64,000 nt of DNA from Burkholderiales bacterium. Lineage in GTDB: Bacteria; Pseudomonadota; Gammaproteobacteria; Burkholderiales; Burkholderiaceae_D. The notes below the pieces were generated by a model. That model was not told where the DNA came from. It saw only the letters and a program-made list of their open reading frames with translations, and did not search any database. Position numbers and translations under genes: made by a program. The DNA is taken from positions 1-64,000 of the forward strand of contig JACOUL010000036.1 of assembly GCA_016177875.1 (NCBI GenBank), in the 5' to 3' direction. Shown here one piece after another: positions 52,011 to 60,369 of this stretch (positions are counted from its first letter, which is position 1; each line of letters opens with the position of its first letter).

Positions 52011-52994
52011 TCACTTTACCAGCGTAACGGCCGATGGACGCACCGCCCTCAATAAACTCGGGTCGACTAAGTCTAAAAAATTCGGCACATTGCCTGCTTT
52101 AACCACTTTTTCGCGGATCGCCCAACGCGCTTCGGATTCCAAGGTCGTCATGAGGGACTGGTTCAATGTCAAATTGAACCGATAATCGGCCCAGTCATTG
52201 CTCATGAATGCAGCGTCCAGGCTCAATTTTTCCTGCAAAATAATTTGTGCTTTTTCAGGGGTAGTCTGAATAAAGCGGATCGCCTTATCCAAGGCGCGCA
52301 AGACTTTGATCAGATCGGCTTCCTTATTTTTCACCGTCGATTTTTGCGTGACCAAATTAAACGTCACGGTGTAGATTGCCGGAACGTCCAGCGCGAATGC
52401 CGCCTCCTTCAGAGATCGCGTAAGCTTGAAAATTCCCGGATCGAAGCCGACAAACGCGTCCACCTTTCCGCTTTTTCCCGTCAATTCCATTTGGTCGGCC
52501 GTCATATCGACAATATGCAGCGAGTCCGGATCTAAGCCGCTGGTTAACATTGTTAAATTAATGAAGTACTCGGCCGCCGAACCGCGGGTAACCGCAACGC
52601 GTTTTCCCGGCAAGTCACGAATCGATTTGATGCCGCTGCTTTTTAATGCAATCAGTTTAACGTCTCTGCTCGATGTCGCGAATGTGCCGAGCACGGAAAA
52701 ATTTTTATGACTGAAGCTATTGAACACGATCGGAAGATCGGCTGCCGTGGCAAGATTGACTTGTCCCGCCAGCATTTGTTCCATGCACAGTTTTCCTCCT
52801 TTGCAGTCTTTTAGCACGACGTCGAGGCCTTCTTCCGAGAAATAACCCAATTTATCGGCGACATAAAACGGCGTGGAAAGAGGCGTCGTGCTTACGCCTA
52901 TTGTTAAAGGAGCGGCATGCGCATATAACGTCATGCATATCCCAGCCAAAAAAATAGATAACAAGCCGAACGGCTCGGTTTTAAAATGCGGCAT
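52011..52994 (-). CDS. Periplasmic substrate-binding protein, paralogue
   Basis: 327 residues with the same fold and layout as the next gene: IGVSTTPLSTPFYVADKLGYFSEEGLDVVLKDC (in two runs), GGKLCMEQMLAGQVNLATAADLP, DLPGKRVAVTRGSAAEYF. Both share YVAD-GYF, a Cys before the 'M-L-G' helix, and a 'TTL-S-ARWA' ending, so they arose by duplication. Head of the operon with the hybrid kinase. Ligand unknown. Confidence 0.87.
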   Translation of the reverse strand: MPHFKTEPFGLLSIFLAGICMTLYAHAAPLTIGVSTTPLSTPFYVADKLGYFSEEGLDVVLKDCKGGKLCMEQMLAGQVNLATAADLPIVFNSFSHKNFSVLGTFATSSRDVKLIALKSSGIKSIRDLPGKRVAVTRGSAAEYFINLTMLTSGLDPDSLHIVDMTADQMELTGKSGKVDAFVGFDPGIFKLTRSLKEAAFALDVPAIYTVTFNLVTQKSTVKNKEADLIKVLRALDKAIRFIQTTPEKAQIILQEKLSLDAAFMSNDWADYRFNLTLNQSLMTTLESEARWAIREKVVKAGNVPNFLDLVDPSLLRAVRPSAVTLVK

Positions 52995-53035
52995 CGTTGC
53001 CTCCTATCGATGGGCAAACCATCATATGCTTCTTA

Positions 53036-53134
53036 GCGCGTCTAGCAAAATGCCGCTTGCCGCGTTGCCTCTCCTTGCCGTACGTCTGTACTGTCTTCGT
53101 CGATGCGCCTTGCCATCGCCATTTTGTTAGACGC
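53036..53134. mobile_element. MITE-like inverted-repeat element, about 97-99 bp
   Basis: GCGTCTAGCAAAATG (53038-53052) pairs with CATTTTGTTAGACGC (53120-53134) at 14 of 15 positions, and partial pairing continues inwards. TCTTA stands on both sides (53031-53035 and 53135-53139), fitting a target duplication. No ORF inside. It lies between the binding-protein operon and the receiver-GGDEF gene. Confidence 0.55.
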
Positions 53135-53146
53135 TCTTATCTTTTC

Positions 53147-54073
53147 TTAAATGACCATCTTGGCGCAATCGCGCCCTGCCGACTTCGCCTTGTAAACCGC
53201 TTGATCGGCGTTGCTGAGCAACTGAGCGATCGTTTTGCTTTCTCCGGGGATCATCGAGGTTACGCCGACGCTGATCGTGACATTGCTGCCGGTGGTCGAA
53301 TAGCGGTGCGGTAAGCCTAGTTCACGTATACGCACGCAAATCCATTCGCCGTATTTCTGCATATTTTCGGGGGAAGTGTACGGCAATATAGTGACGAATT
53401 CTTCCCCGCCGTATCGCGCGACGATCTCGCCGGGCCGGCGCGATGCCGCATCGATGGCTTGCGCCACCGTGCGCAAGCATTTATCGCCTTCGACATGGCC
53501 ATAGCCGTCATTGTATGCCTTGAAGTTGTCGATATCGATGAACGCCAAACCAAGCGGCAAGCCTTGGCGTCCATGCCGCTCGAATTCTTTTTCAAGCTGT
53601 TGATCGAAAAAGCGCCGATTGTAAAGTCCCGTGAGACTATCGCGATTCGCCAAACGCAAGAGCACGGCGGATTGTTGTTGGAGGGTCAAATGCGTTTGCA
53701 CGCGTGCCCGTACGACCGGCGGGTTCAACGGTTTGGTAATAAAGTCGACGCCGCCGCTTTCCAATGCTTCGACCTCGCTCGACATTTCCGAATGCGCAGT
53801 GATGAAAATAACCGCGCTGTTTTGCGTTTCTGGATCCAGCGTTAATTTTCGGCAGACCTCATACCCGTTCATGTCCGGCATGTCGACATCCATGAGAATC
53901 ACCTGGGGATGCCGTTCCCGCGCGAGCGCCAGGCCATCATGGCCGGTGGTCGCAAAAATAATCTGCGCTTGGCCTTTTAGTATATTGCTCAAGATCCGGA
54001 TGTTTTCGACGCTGTCGTCAACGATGAGAATGAGCTTGTTCTCTTGAAGATCCAATTCCTGAAAAAAATTCAT
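53147..54073 (-). CDS. Receiver-GGDEF response regulator
   Basis: 308 residues from ATG 54073. Receiver (about 1-125: LILIVDDSVENIRIL, ILMDVDMPDMNGYEV, TKPLNPP), then GGDEF (about 140-305) with RYGGEEFVTILPYT, the active-site form. The inhibitory RxxD motif before it is replaced by RPGE, so product inhibition may be missing. It is a phosphorylation-controlled diguanylate cyclase, placed to take phosphate from the adjacent kinase/HPt proteins. A start at 54103 is possible. Confidence 0.9.
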   Translation of the reverse strand: MNFFQELDLQENKLILIVDDSVENIRILSNILKGQAQIIFATTGHDGLALARERHPQVILMDVDMPDMNGYEVCRKLTLDPETQNSAVIFITAHSEMSSEVEALESGGVDFITKPLNPPVVRARVQTHLTLQQQSAVLLRLANRDSLTGLYNRRFFDQQLEKEFERHGRQGLPLGLAFIDIDNFKAYNDGYGHVEGDKCLRTVAQAIDAASRRPGEIVARYGGEEFVTILPYTSPENMQKYGEWICVRIRELGLPHRYSTTGSNVTISVGVTSMIPGESKTIAQLLSNADQAVYKAKSAGRDCAKMVI

Positions 54074-54115
54074 CGACGTTTTGCCTCGGATACGGGTCGG
54101 CACCTGACAGCCTAG

Positions 54116-54475
54116 CTAATTGAAAGAATGTCCGGGACTGTCTTCCGGCAACCACTTGGTATCGCGTATCAGGGCGATGTCGGTCTCTATTGTCGCGGCC
54201 AGCGAGGTGAAATCGGCGGAGTCCGTTGAGCGGAATTCAATCAGCGCTACTTCAATGCGTTCTAAGCTCTTCGCGAGCAAGGAATAACCATAGGTCGCGG
54301 CCGTGCCTTTTAATTTGTGTACGTCGGCTTGAAATAGAAATAAAGCCGGTTTGTCCTTGTCGCGCCGATAGCTGTCCCACAGGCTCACGACCCACTCGAT
54401 CCGCGCCGGCAACCGTTCTGAAAAAGCGCGTGCTACCGCTTCGACCGCATTGGTCTTGCCTTCAGACGCCGCCAT
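54116..54475 (-). CDS. HPt phosphotransfer protein
   Basis: 119 residues from ATG 54475, overlapping the preceding receiver gene by 14 bases. A four-helix HPt domain with VHKLKGTAATYGYSLLAKSLERIE, whose His is the phospho-acceptor. Free HPt proteins link hybrid kinases to receivers; here the receivers before and after it are natural partners. Confidence 0.85.
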   Translation of the reverse strand: MAASEGKTNAVEAVARAFSERLPARIEWVVSLWDSYRRDKDKPALFLFQADVHKLKGTAATYGYSLLAKSLERIEVALIEFRSTDSADFTSLAATIETDIALIRDTKWLPEDSPGHSFN

Positions 54476-54890
54476 GTTGCGCTTCTTCGCGCTTATTCCA
54501 CAGCGCGCTGATTTGATCGGCAAGTAAATTCGGCTTGAAGGGCTTGGTCACGACACCCAAAATGCCGAGCTGTTCAAGACTGCCGAATTGCGAAGGCTGC
54601 AGATGCGCGGTTAAAAAAATGACGGGAATTTTTTGAATCACGTCGATACTTTGGATTTCCTTCAATGCGGCGAGACCGTCGATCTCCGGCATCATGAGGT
54701 CCAGGAGAATGAGGTCGGGCATAAAGGTGCCGATCTTTTCTTTTGCCTCGTCCCAACTGGAACAAGTCTCCAGCGAATAATCCGCGAAACCGGATAAAGC
54801 GACTTCGACAATGAGCTGCATGTCTTCATCGTCGTCGACGTAAAGGATTTTCTGGAGGGCACGCGTTGTGAGCTGTTCTGTCGTATTCAT
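54462..54890 (-). CDS. Single-domain response regulator
   Basis: 142 residues from ATG 54890 (CGGAAG upstream). A complete receiver: KILYVDDDEDMQLI, LILLDLMMPEIDGL with the Asp, IFLTAHLQ and VVTKPFKP (Lys). No output domain, so it acts by protein contact or as a phosphate sink. Operon: receiver, HPt, receiver-GGDEF. Confidence 0.88.
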   Translation of the reverse strand: MNTTEQLTTRALQKILYVDDDEDMQLIVEVALSGFADYSLETCSSWDEAKEKIGTFMPDLILLDLMMPEIDGLAALKEIQSIDVIQKIPVIFLTAHLQPSQFGSLEQLGILGVVTKPFKPNLLADQISALWNKREEAQHGGV

Positions 54891-55077
54891 ATTCGCGCTT
54901 CCGCTACAAGATTTACTCAGCTTTTCGCGTTGGGCCATAGCTTATCGCTACTCGCCTGTCGCGGACTTTAATATTATTTTTTTGAAAACTAAATGCAACA
55001 GAGAAATTTATTTGATTACCTACTGGAAATATACTATATTTCATTAAAACTGCAAATTTAAATGCAAAGTGATAAAA

Positions 55078-55704
55078 ATGAAATCGAAAGTGCTTGCTTT
55101 AATACCCAATGACGCAGACGTGTGTTCTACCCGCGACGCCGCTTCGATCCTGGGAGTCTCCCTGCGTACGGCCCAAATGTGGGTTGAACAAGGCCAGCTG
55201 GAAGCCTGGAAAACGCCGGGCGGCCATCGCCGCATCAAACTCAGGTCGGTGGAAGCGCTTGCGCAAAAAAGAGCCGGCGAATCCGGCCCCTTTCGCGTCT
55301 TGGTCGTGGAAGATGATGAGGATTTATTGGATTTGTATCTTGCCCAAATCGAGCAATGGGGCTTTCCTGTGCAAGTCGATTCGGCGCTGAACGGCTTGGA
55401 AGGCTTGATCAAAATCGGCGAGAACCTGCCGAATATCCTGATCACCGATTTGAATATGCCTGAGATCGACGGCATTCAAATGATTCGCACGCTCAACGGC
55501 AAATACGGCAGCGACAAGTTCCATATCGTTGTGGTGACGGCGCTAAGCGAGCAAGAGGTGTCCGCACGAGGCGGTTTACCGGCGGGAGTCAGTCTTATGC
55601 GCAAGCCTCTTTCATTCGATCAGCTGAAAGGCTATTTGCAAGCCTGCCTGGCGATGGCGAAAGAAACTAACGCGGTTCAAGCGGAGACAAGGGCCGCAGT
55701 TTGA
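55078..55704 (+). CDS. HTH (excisionase/MerR-like) plus receiver protein
   Basis: 208 residues from ATG 55078 (a GTG at 55069 is possible). Residues 15-60 are a winged helix-turn-helix of the excisionase/MerR N-terminal type: CSTRDAASILGVSLRTAQMWVEQ, then LEAWKTPGGHRRI. Residues 75-195 are a receiver: VLVVEDDEDLLDLYL, ILITDLNMPEIDGIQ, MRKPLSFDQL. DNA-binding head before the receiver is the reverse of the usual order. It probably is a phosphorylation-dependent transcription regulator of this block. Confidence 0.85.
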   Translation: MKSKVLALIPNDADVCSTRDAASILGVSLRTAQMWVEQGQLEAWKTPGGHRRIKLRSVEALAQKRAGESGPFRVLVVEDDEDLLDLYLAQIEQWGFPVQVDSALNGLEGLIKIGENLPNILITDLNMPEIDGIQMIRTLNGKYGSDKFHIVVVTALSEQEVSARGGLPAGVSLMRKPLSFDQLKGYLQACLAMAKETNAVQAETRAAV

Positions 55705-55765
55705 AATAAATGCTTAGCAATACTTAAAACGATAATCGAGATCGGCGACATCCACGGAGGAGACA

Positions 55766-56131
55766 TTGGATACGTCAGGCACTAAAACCAGAGAACTCAG
55801 GCAATCGATACGGCGAGAATTATTAAGCAATGCGATTTTCATCGCCGTCGACGTGTCGTCCAAACTTGCCCGCACTATCGATCTTTCGACGGGCGGCTTA
55901 AGTCTGACTTTGCCGCAGCCATTAAAGATTGGGCAGATTTGCGCGATTACGTTTGACGTTCCACACGACCAATTCAAACAGCGCGCCTTGATTTCCGGCC
56001 GCGTCGCCTCGTGCTTCCTGCGCGACGACAACGCTTACCGTATCGGCATTCGATTCATTCAAGCCGATGCAGTCAGCAAACAACTCATCCAAGCGGCGGT
56101 AGATAGATATCTCACCAAAGAAGAGAAGTAA
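55766..56131 (+). CDS. PilZ-domain cyclic-di-GMP receptor
   Basis: 121 residues from TTG 55766, chosen because GGAGGAG lies at the right distance. PilZ motifs are present: RQSIRRELLSN (RxxxR) and TIDLSTGGLSLTL (DxSxxG), so ligand binding is expected. It is a stand-alone receptor, surrounded by diguanylate cyclases and an HD-GYP protein. Confidence 0.85.
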   Translation: MDTSGTKTRELRQSIRRELLSNAIFIAVDVSSKLARTIDLSTGGLSLTLPQPLKIGQICAITFDVPHDQFKQRALISGRVASCFLRDDNAYRIGIRFIQADAVSKQLIQAAVDRYLTKEEK

Positions 56132-56159
56132 ATTTGAAGGCATCACTTAGGGGATCGAC

Positions 56160-56450
56160 ATGAAGACCATACTCATTGAAAACAAAGGCGCGGCTCGGTG
56201 CGACGAATTGATCACCGCGGCATTGGATCTGACGCCGGCGACTCAGGAAGTATTGGAAAAAGAGCATATGCGGATTGCGGTGCGCAATGAATTCGATTTG
56301 ATTTATCGGGAAATCGGCGTAACCAATTTGACCGATTTCATGGAACTCATCGAAAACTTCGAGAAGCTTGGCTTCATCAATGAATTAGAAGCATCTCAAC
56401 TGCCGCCACAGCAATACGATGCCATTTTTAGCCCGGGGCCGATTCACTAA
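56160..56450 (+). CDS. Unknown protein, 96 aa
   Basis: A soluble, acidic helical protein (ITAALDLTPATQEVLEKEHM, AVRNEFDLIYREIGVTNLTDFMEL split, ELEASQLPPQQYDAIF). GGGGATCGAC precedes ATG 56160. It lies 28 bases after the PilZ gene and before the sensor-cyclase, so is likely co-expressed. Family not recognised. Confidence 0.65.
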   Translation: MKTILIENKGAARCDELITAALDLTPATQEVLEKEHMRIAVRNEFDLIYREIGVTNLTDFMELIENFEKLGFINELEASQLPPQQYDAIFSPGPIH

Positions 56451-56482
56451 ATCATTCGGAGCGGACCGTATTCAATAGCAAA

Positions 56483-58573
56483 ATGGGCAACGGCATGTTA
56501 TTCGAAATCGCAAATAAGTTGACCGCGACACGATTTCGCCATGCGCACTATCTGGTCTTGGTGATTTGCCTTGCCCTTACCGGCGCCATTTGGCGTTTTA
56601 CGGTTGAAATAGAAGATCGCGGCGCACAGGCGCGATTCAATCAAGGCGCAGCCCGCTACCTTCTGGCAATCGAGCGCGGCAGTTCCGATTCGATGGATTC
56701 GGTACGAACGCTGCGGATGTTGTTTAGGTTGTTGCCGGACGCCTCCACTCAACAATTTCGCGATTTCACGATGCCGATACTGATGCGTATCTCGCACCTG
56801 CGTGCCCTGGTGTATATCAGGGAAATACCGCATGCGGAGCGTCCGTCGATTGAGAAACAATTAAGCGCCAATGGCTACAGGCACGGCATCACCGACTACG
56901 ATGCGCAGACCGACTCGCTCATTCCCGCCTCCTCCCATGAGCGCTACGCCTATATTCACTATGCCGAGCCGATTGCCGAGAATGTGCACCTACCGGGTTA
57001 CAACCTGCATTCCCGCGAAGGATTGTCCAAGATATTGGAGCAGGCCCGCGATTCGGGCGACTTGGTCGTGACGCCGAAAATGCGTCTCCTGGAAGGCGAT
57101 CATTCCAAGAGCGCGCCCGAGGGAATTATCGGCTATCTGCCGCTCTACGTCGGTCCGGATTGGCTGCCCGCCGATACGCCGGACCGCCGCAAACGTCTTT
57201 TCGGTTATGCCGCCGTCGTTTTTCATACCGACGCCATGTTCAAGCTCATTTTGGACAAGGTCGGTTACCAGAGCAAAGACGGCATTGACTTGACCATTTA
57301 CGACGGCGAATCCGCAGCCGAAAGCGCACTAATCTTCCGCCGGCATGGCGAGCCGGAAAATGCCGGCCTTTCTACGCAAGGCTCGACGGCCACGGTGCTC
57401 AAGCCGTTTACCCGCCGTATCTCGGTCGGCGGACGCAATTGGCTGCTTGAGGCAAAGACAAAATCCGATGCGCCGTATTTAACCAGGCTGGCATCGCGCT
57501 GGGTATTGTTCGGCGGCGTGGTGGTCACTTTACTCTTGACGGCCTTGTTTCGATTTTTGATGCGCTACACCGTGCAGGTAGAACGGCAGGTCGAAGAAAG
57601 AACCGCCGAGCTGGAGGCGACGCAACACGACCTCTCGGAAAAAAACACGCTGCATGAAGCCTTGGCGCAAGCGCAATCCGACATGGGCGACGGCATCATG
57701 ATCATTCAGCACCGCCGTATCGTGTATGCCAATGACCATTTATGCAAAATGCTGGATTACTCACTGGCCGAGCTTTATGCCCTACCGCAGTTCATCACTA
57801 TTTTTGAAGAAAACGAGCGCACTCGGGTATTTGACCGCCATATCCGGCGCGTCAGCGGCGAAAGAATCGAACAAGTGTATGAAACCAGGCTGCTCACCAA
57901 ATCACAGCGTGTGATTGAAGTGGTGCTCGCCGCCGTAAAGGTCGAATGGAAAGGCGAGCCGGCTGCGGTGGTCGAGGTGCGCGACATTACCGAAAAAGTG
58001 AATGCGCAACAGCGAATTGTGCATCTTGCTCATCATGACTCGCTCACCGATCTGCCGAATCGGGCCTTGCTGCACGACCGTCTGCAACAGGCGATAGCGC
58101 TTGCAAAGCGCCATCAGAAGCAAGTGGCCGTACTGTATATGGACTTGGATGGTTTCAAGCAGGCCAACGATGCCCATGGCCACGATGTCGGCGATCAGTT
58201 ACTGATCGGCGTAGCAGAACGCCTTCAGCAGTGCGTTCGTAAGACCGACACGGTTGCCCGCCTGGGCGGCGACGAATTCGTCATCCTGCTTCCCGATATC
58301 GATTCAGGCGACGATGCAGTCTTCGTGGCGAACAAGGTGATTGCCGCCCTGGCTGAGCCGATCAAGCTGGCCGGCGGTTTGACGCTGCGCATATCGGCGA
58401 GCGTAGGCGTGAATTATTGTCCGCCCGGCGCAACCGATGCCGAGATCATGCTCAAGCAAGCCGACCAAGCAATGTACGAAGCAAAACGTGCCGGGAAAAA
58501 TCGCTATACCTTATTCGAAGAAATGCTTCATTCCACTTTCCATACGGAACATGCCCATGCCGTCAATCCTTGA
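56483..58573 (+). CDS. CHASE-PAS-GGDEF diguanylate cyclase
   Basis: 696 residues. One transmembrane helix (about 22-40), a periplasmic CHASE-type sensor (about 45-330, with LRALVYIREIPHAERPSIE, GIIGYLPLYVGPDW), a second helix (WVLFGGVVVTLLLTALF), a coiled coil, a PAS domain (about 390-505) and GGDEF (about 525-685) with ARLGGDEFVILLPDI and inhibitory site RKTD. An active, product-inhibited cyclase. Its end overlaps the next gene by 17 bases. Confidence 0.9.
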   Translation: MGNGMLFEIANKLTATRFRHAHYLVLVICLALTGAIWRFTVEIEDRGAQARFNQGAARYLLAIERGSSDSMDSVRTLRMLFRLLPDASTQQFRDFTMPILMRISHLRALVYIREIPHAERPSIEKQLSANGYRHGITDYDAQTDSLIPASSHERYAYIHYAEPIAENVHLPGYNLHSREGLSKILEQARDSGDLVVTPKMRLLEGDHSKSAPEGIIGYLPLYVGPDWLPADTPDRRKRLFGYAAVVFHTDAMFKLILDKVGYQSKDGIDLTIYDGESAAESALIFRRHGEPENAGLSTQGSTATVLKPFTRRISVGGRNWLLEAKTKSDAPYLTRLASRWVLFGGVVVTLLLTALFRFLMRYTVQVERQVEERTAELEATQHDLSEKNTLHEALAQAQSDMGDGIMIIQHRRIVYANDHLCKMLDYSLAELYALPQFITIFEENERTRVFDRHIRRVSGERIEQVYETRLLTKSQRVIEVVLAAVKVEWKGEPAAVVEVRDITEKVNAQQRIVHLAHHDSLTDLPNRALLHDRLQQAIALAKRHQKQVAVLYMDLDGFKQANDAHGHDVGDQLLIGVAERLQQCVRKTDTVARLGGDEFVILLPDIDSGDDAVFVANKVIAALAEPIKLAGGLTLRISASVGVNYCPPGATDAEIMLKQADQAMYEAKRAGKNRYTLFEEMLHSTFHTEHAHAVNP

Positions 58574-59597
58574 GCATATTGCAGCGATTACCCGTAACCG
58601 CGATCATGCGTTGCTGGATGCCTCCGTCGTCTCTGCGCTTCATCAAATTACCGGCGCCAGCCAGGTGCGTGTGCTGGATATCGTCGATGTCGGCGGCGAA
58701 GCCTTAATACTGGAAAAGGCATGGATCAAAGACGGCAAGACGGTCACGATCGACGACATGGGGGCCGATTTCAATGAAGTGAGCGTCCCTTTGGTTTGCT
58801 ACCCGGCGTTTCGCGACTGTATCCGGCAGCGAAAAAAAGAGCTTGAGGAAATTACGCTCAGCGGAACCTATGTTCTTTGGCAGCCGGTTTGGTTGAACGA
58901 CAAAATCGTCGGATGCATCCAGGTCGAAAACAAGATACCCCTTTCGCACGACATTCGTTGCATCGTGCAAGGGATTATGAATGTTTACACGAATTATCAA
59001 AGTTTGATCGAATACAGCGAACGCGATTCACTTACCGGACTTTACAACCGCAAGACGTTCGATGAGAAATTCGCCAAAATGGCGTGTGCCTTATCCGCCG
59101 GCGAGCAGCACCACCTGGCCGAGGGCGAACGGCGCACAGTATGCGACGGCAAGACGAATTGGTTAGCCGTGGTCGACATTGATCATTTCAAGCAGGTCAA
59201 CGATAAATTCGGGCATTTGTACGGCGACGAAGTATTGCTTCTGGTCGCCAACATTCTAAAGACCTCATTTCGCGCTCAAGACAAGGTTTTTCGATTCGGC
59301 GGCGAAGAGTTTGTTATTTTGCTGCGCTCGGTGACGCTCGAAAGCGCGCGCAAAGCCTTGGACCGTTTCCGTCAAACCGTCGAGAAGTATGACTTCCCTC
59401 AGGTGGGGAACGTCACTGTGAGCGTGGGTTTTGTCAGCATTACGCCCGATACGCCGGTCGTGATACTGGGGCATGCCGATCAGGCGCTCTACTTCGCAAA
59501 AGAGCATGGACGCAACCAAGTTTGCTTTTACGACGAATTGGTCGAGGCCGGACAGTTGGCATCCGAAGTATCGAACGAATCCGTAGAATTTTTTTGA
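58557..59597 (+). CDS. GGDEF diguanylate cyclase with GAF-like N-terminus
   Basis: 346 residues from ATG 58557 (GGAA at a suitable distance; ATG 58551 possible). A GAF-like sensor region (about 1-155: QVRVLDIVDVGGEALIL, SGTYVLWQPVWLNDKIVGCIQVENK split) then GGDEF with FRFGGEEFVILLRSV and inhibitory site RAQD. Soluble, so it reads a cytoplasmic cue. Coupled to the upstream cyclase and the receiver gene 12 bases downstream. Confidence 0.87.
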   Translation: MPSILEHIAAITRNRDHALLDASVVSALHQITGASQVRVLDIVDVGGEALILEKAWIKDGKTVTIDDMGADFNEVSVPLVCYPAFRDCIRQRKKELEEITLSGTYVLWQPVWLNDKIVGCIQVENKIPLSHDIRCIVQGIMNVYTNYQSLIEYSERDSLTGLYNRKTFDEKFAKMACALSAGEQHHLAEGERRTVCDGKTNWLAVVDIDHFKQVNDKFGHLYGDEVLLLVANILKTSFRAQDKVFRFGGEEFVILLRSVTLESARKALDRFRQTVEKYDFPQVGNVTVSVGFVSITPDTPVVILGHADQALYFAKEHGRNQVCFYDELVEAGQLASEVSNESVEFF

Positions 59598-59609
59598 TAG
59601 GAATGAATC

Positions 59610-60008
59610 ATGGAAAGCCATAGCACCTCTGTTTTAATTGCAGACGATAATAATATTTCGCTCGAACTGTTGCGCGGCATATTGGCTAGTCTTGGATACA
59701 GCAATATCAAGCGCGCCAAAGACGGTGAAGCCGTTCTAAAGTTTTACGGCGATGAAAAGCCGGAAGTCATTTTTCTGGACATCAATATGCCTGGAAAGAA
59801 TGGCTTGGACACGCTCAAGGATTTGCGTGAAATCAATCCTAACGCTTTTGTCGTGATGGTTACCGGCGAGAGTTCGGCGGAGAATATTCAACAAAGCCTG
59901 GCGCGCGGCGCCCAAGGATTCGTGGTCAAGCCTTACAGCGCCGGCCGTATCAAGGATGTACTCGAAAAATATCAAAAATCCAAGCAGCCTAGCGCGGCGA
60001 GCGCGTAA
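59610..60008 (+). CDS. CheY-like response regulator
   Basis: 132 residues, a single receiver: VLIADDNNISLELL, VIFLDINMPGKNGLDTL (Asp), MVTGESS, GFVVKPYSAGR (Lys). No output domain. Close to CheY in layout, but with no chemotaxis genes in view, so probably a shuttle in the surrounding network. Confidence 0.87.
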   Translation: MESHSTSVLIADDNNISLELLRGILASLGYSNIKRAKDGEAVLKFYGDEKPEVIFLDINMPGKNGLDTLKDLREINPNAFVVMVTGESSAENIQQSLARGAQGFVVKPYSAGRIKDVLEKYQKSKQPSAASA

Positions 60009-60026
60009 TTGAAGAGCGCTGTCCGC

Positions 60027-60045
60027 ATCGAAGAGGCGCCCTCTT
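60027..60045. repeat. Hairpin after the receiver gene
   Basis: CGAAGAGG and CCTCTTCG, eight-base arms and a three-base loop, shortly after the stop. No T run follows, so termination is unsure. Confidence 0.4.
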
Positions 60046-60087
60046 CGCGGCTGCGGTGCCCTCGTTCATGAAGAACCAGAAGCGCAA

Positions 60088-60222
60088 TTAGAAAAAAACT
60101 TTAAACGCGCCAAGCAGAACGGCGGCGGCCGCGAATGAAGAAGCCGCTACGGTGAGCCTCTCGACATTCAATAGCGGGAAACGCCGCCCCAAATAAATCT
60201 TGTTGTGTAATGAGCGTCCCAT
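60088..60222 (-). CDS. Small membrane protein, 44 aa
   Basis: A short gene from ATG 60222 with GGAGGG eight bases upstream, a near-ideal ribosome site. The product has a basic front (MGRSLHNKIYLGRRFPLL) and one hydrophobic helix (VAASSFAAAAVLLGAFKVFF). It looks like a single-span small protein; family unknown. It lies in a gap otherwise free of genes. Confidence 0.6.
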   Translation of the reverse strand: MGRSLHNKIYLGRRFPLLNVERLTVAASSFAAAAVLLGAFKVFF

Positions 60223-60369
60223 GTTAATTTCCCTCCCTTGCGAATAGACGATTTCCATTCATGCCAGTATCGGCTTGCGCGCAAATTCAGAAAATCAAGT
60301 AAGGCCGGCAATTTCCGTCGTTACCTTAAGACACTTCATGTAGTGGAATACCTACAGACGCTAACAAAG

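Noticed and set aside
60027..60045. Hairpin after the receiver gene as a terminator
   Set aside because: Good stem, but no T run on either strand.
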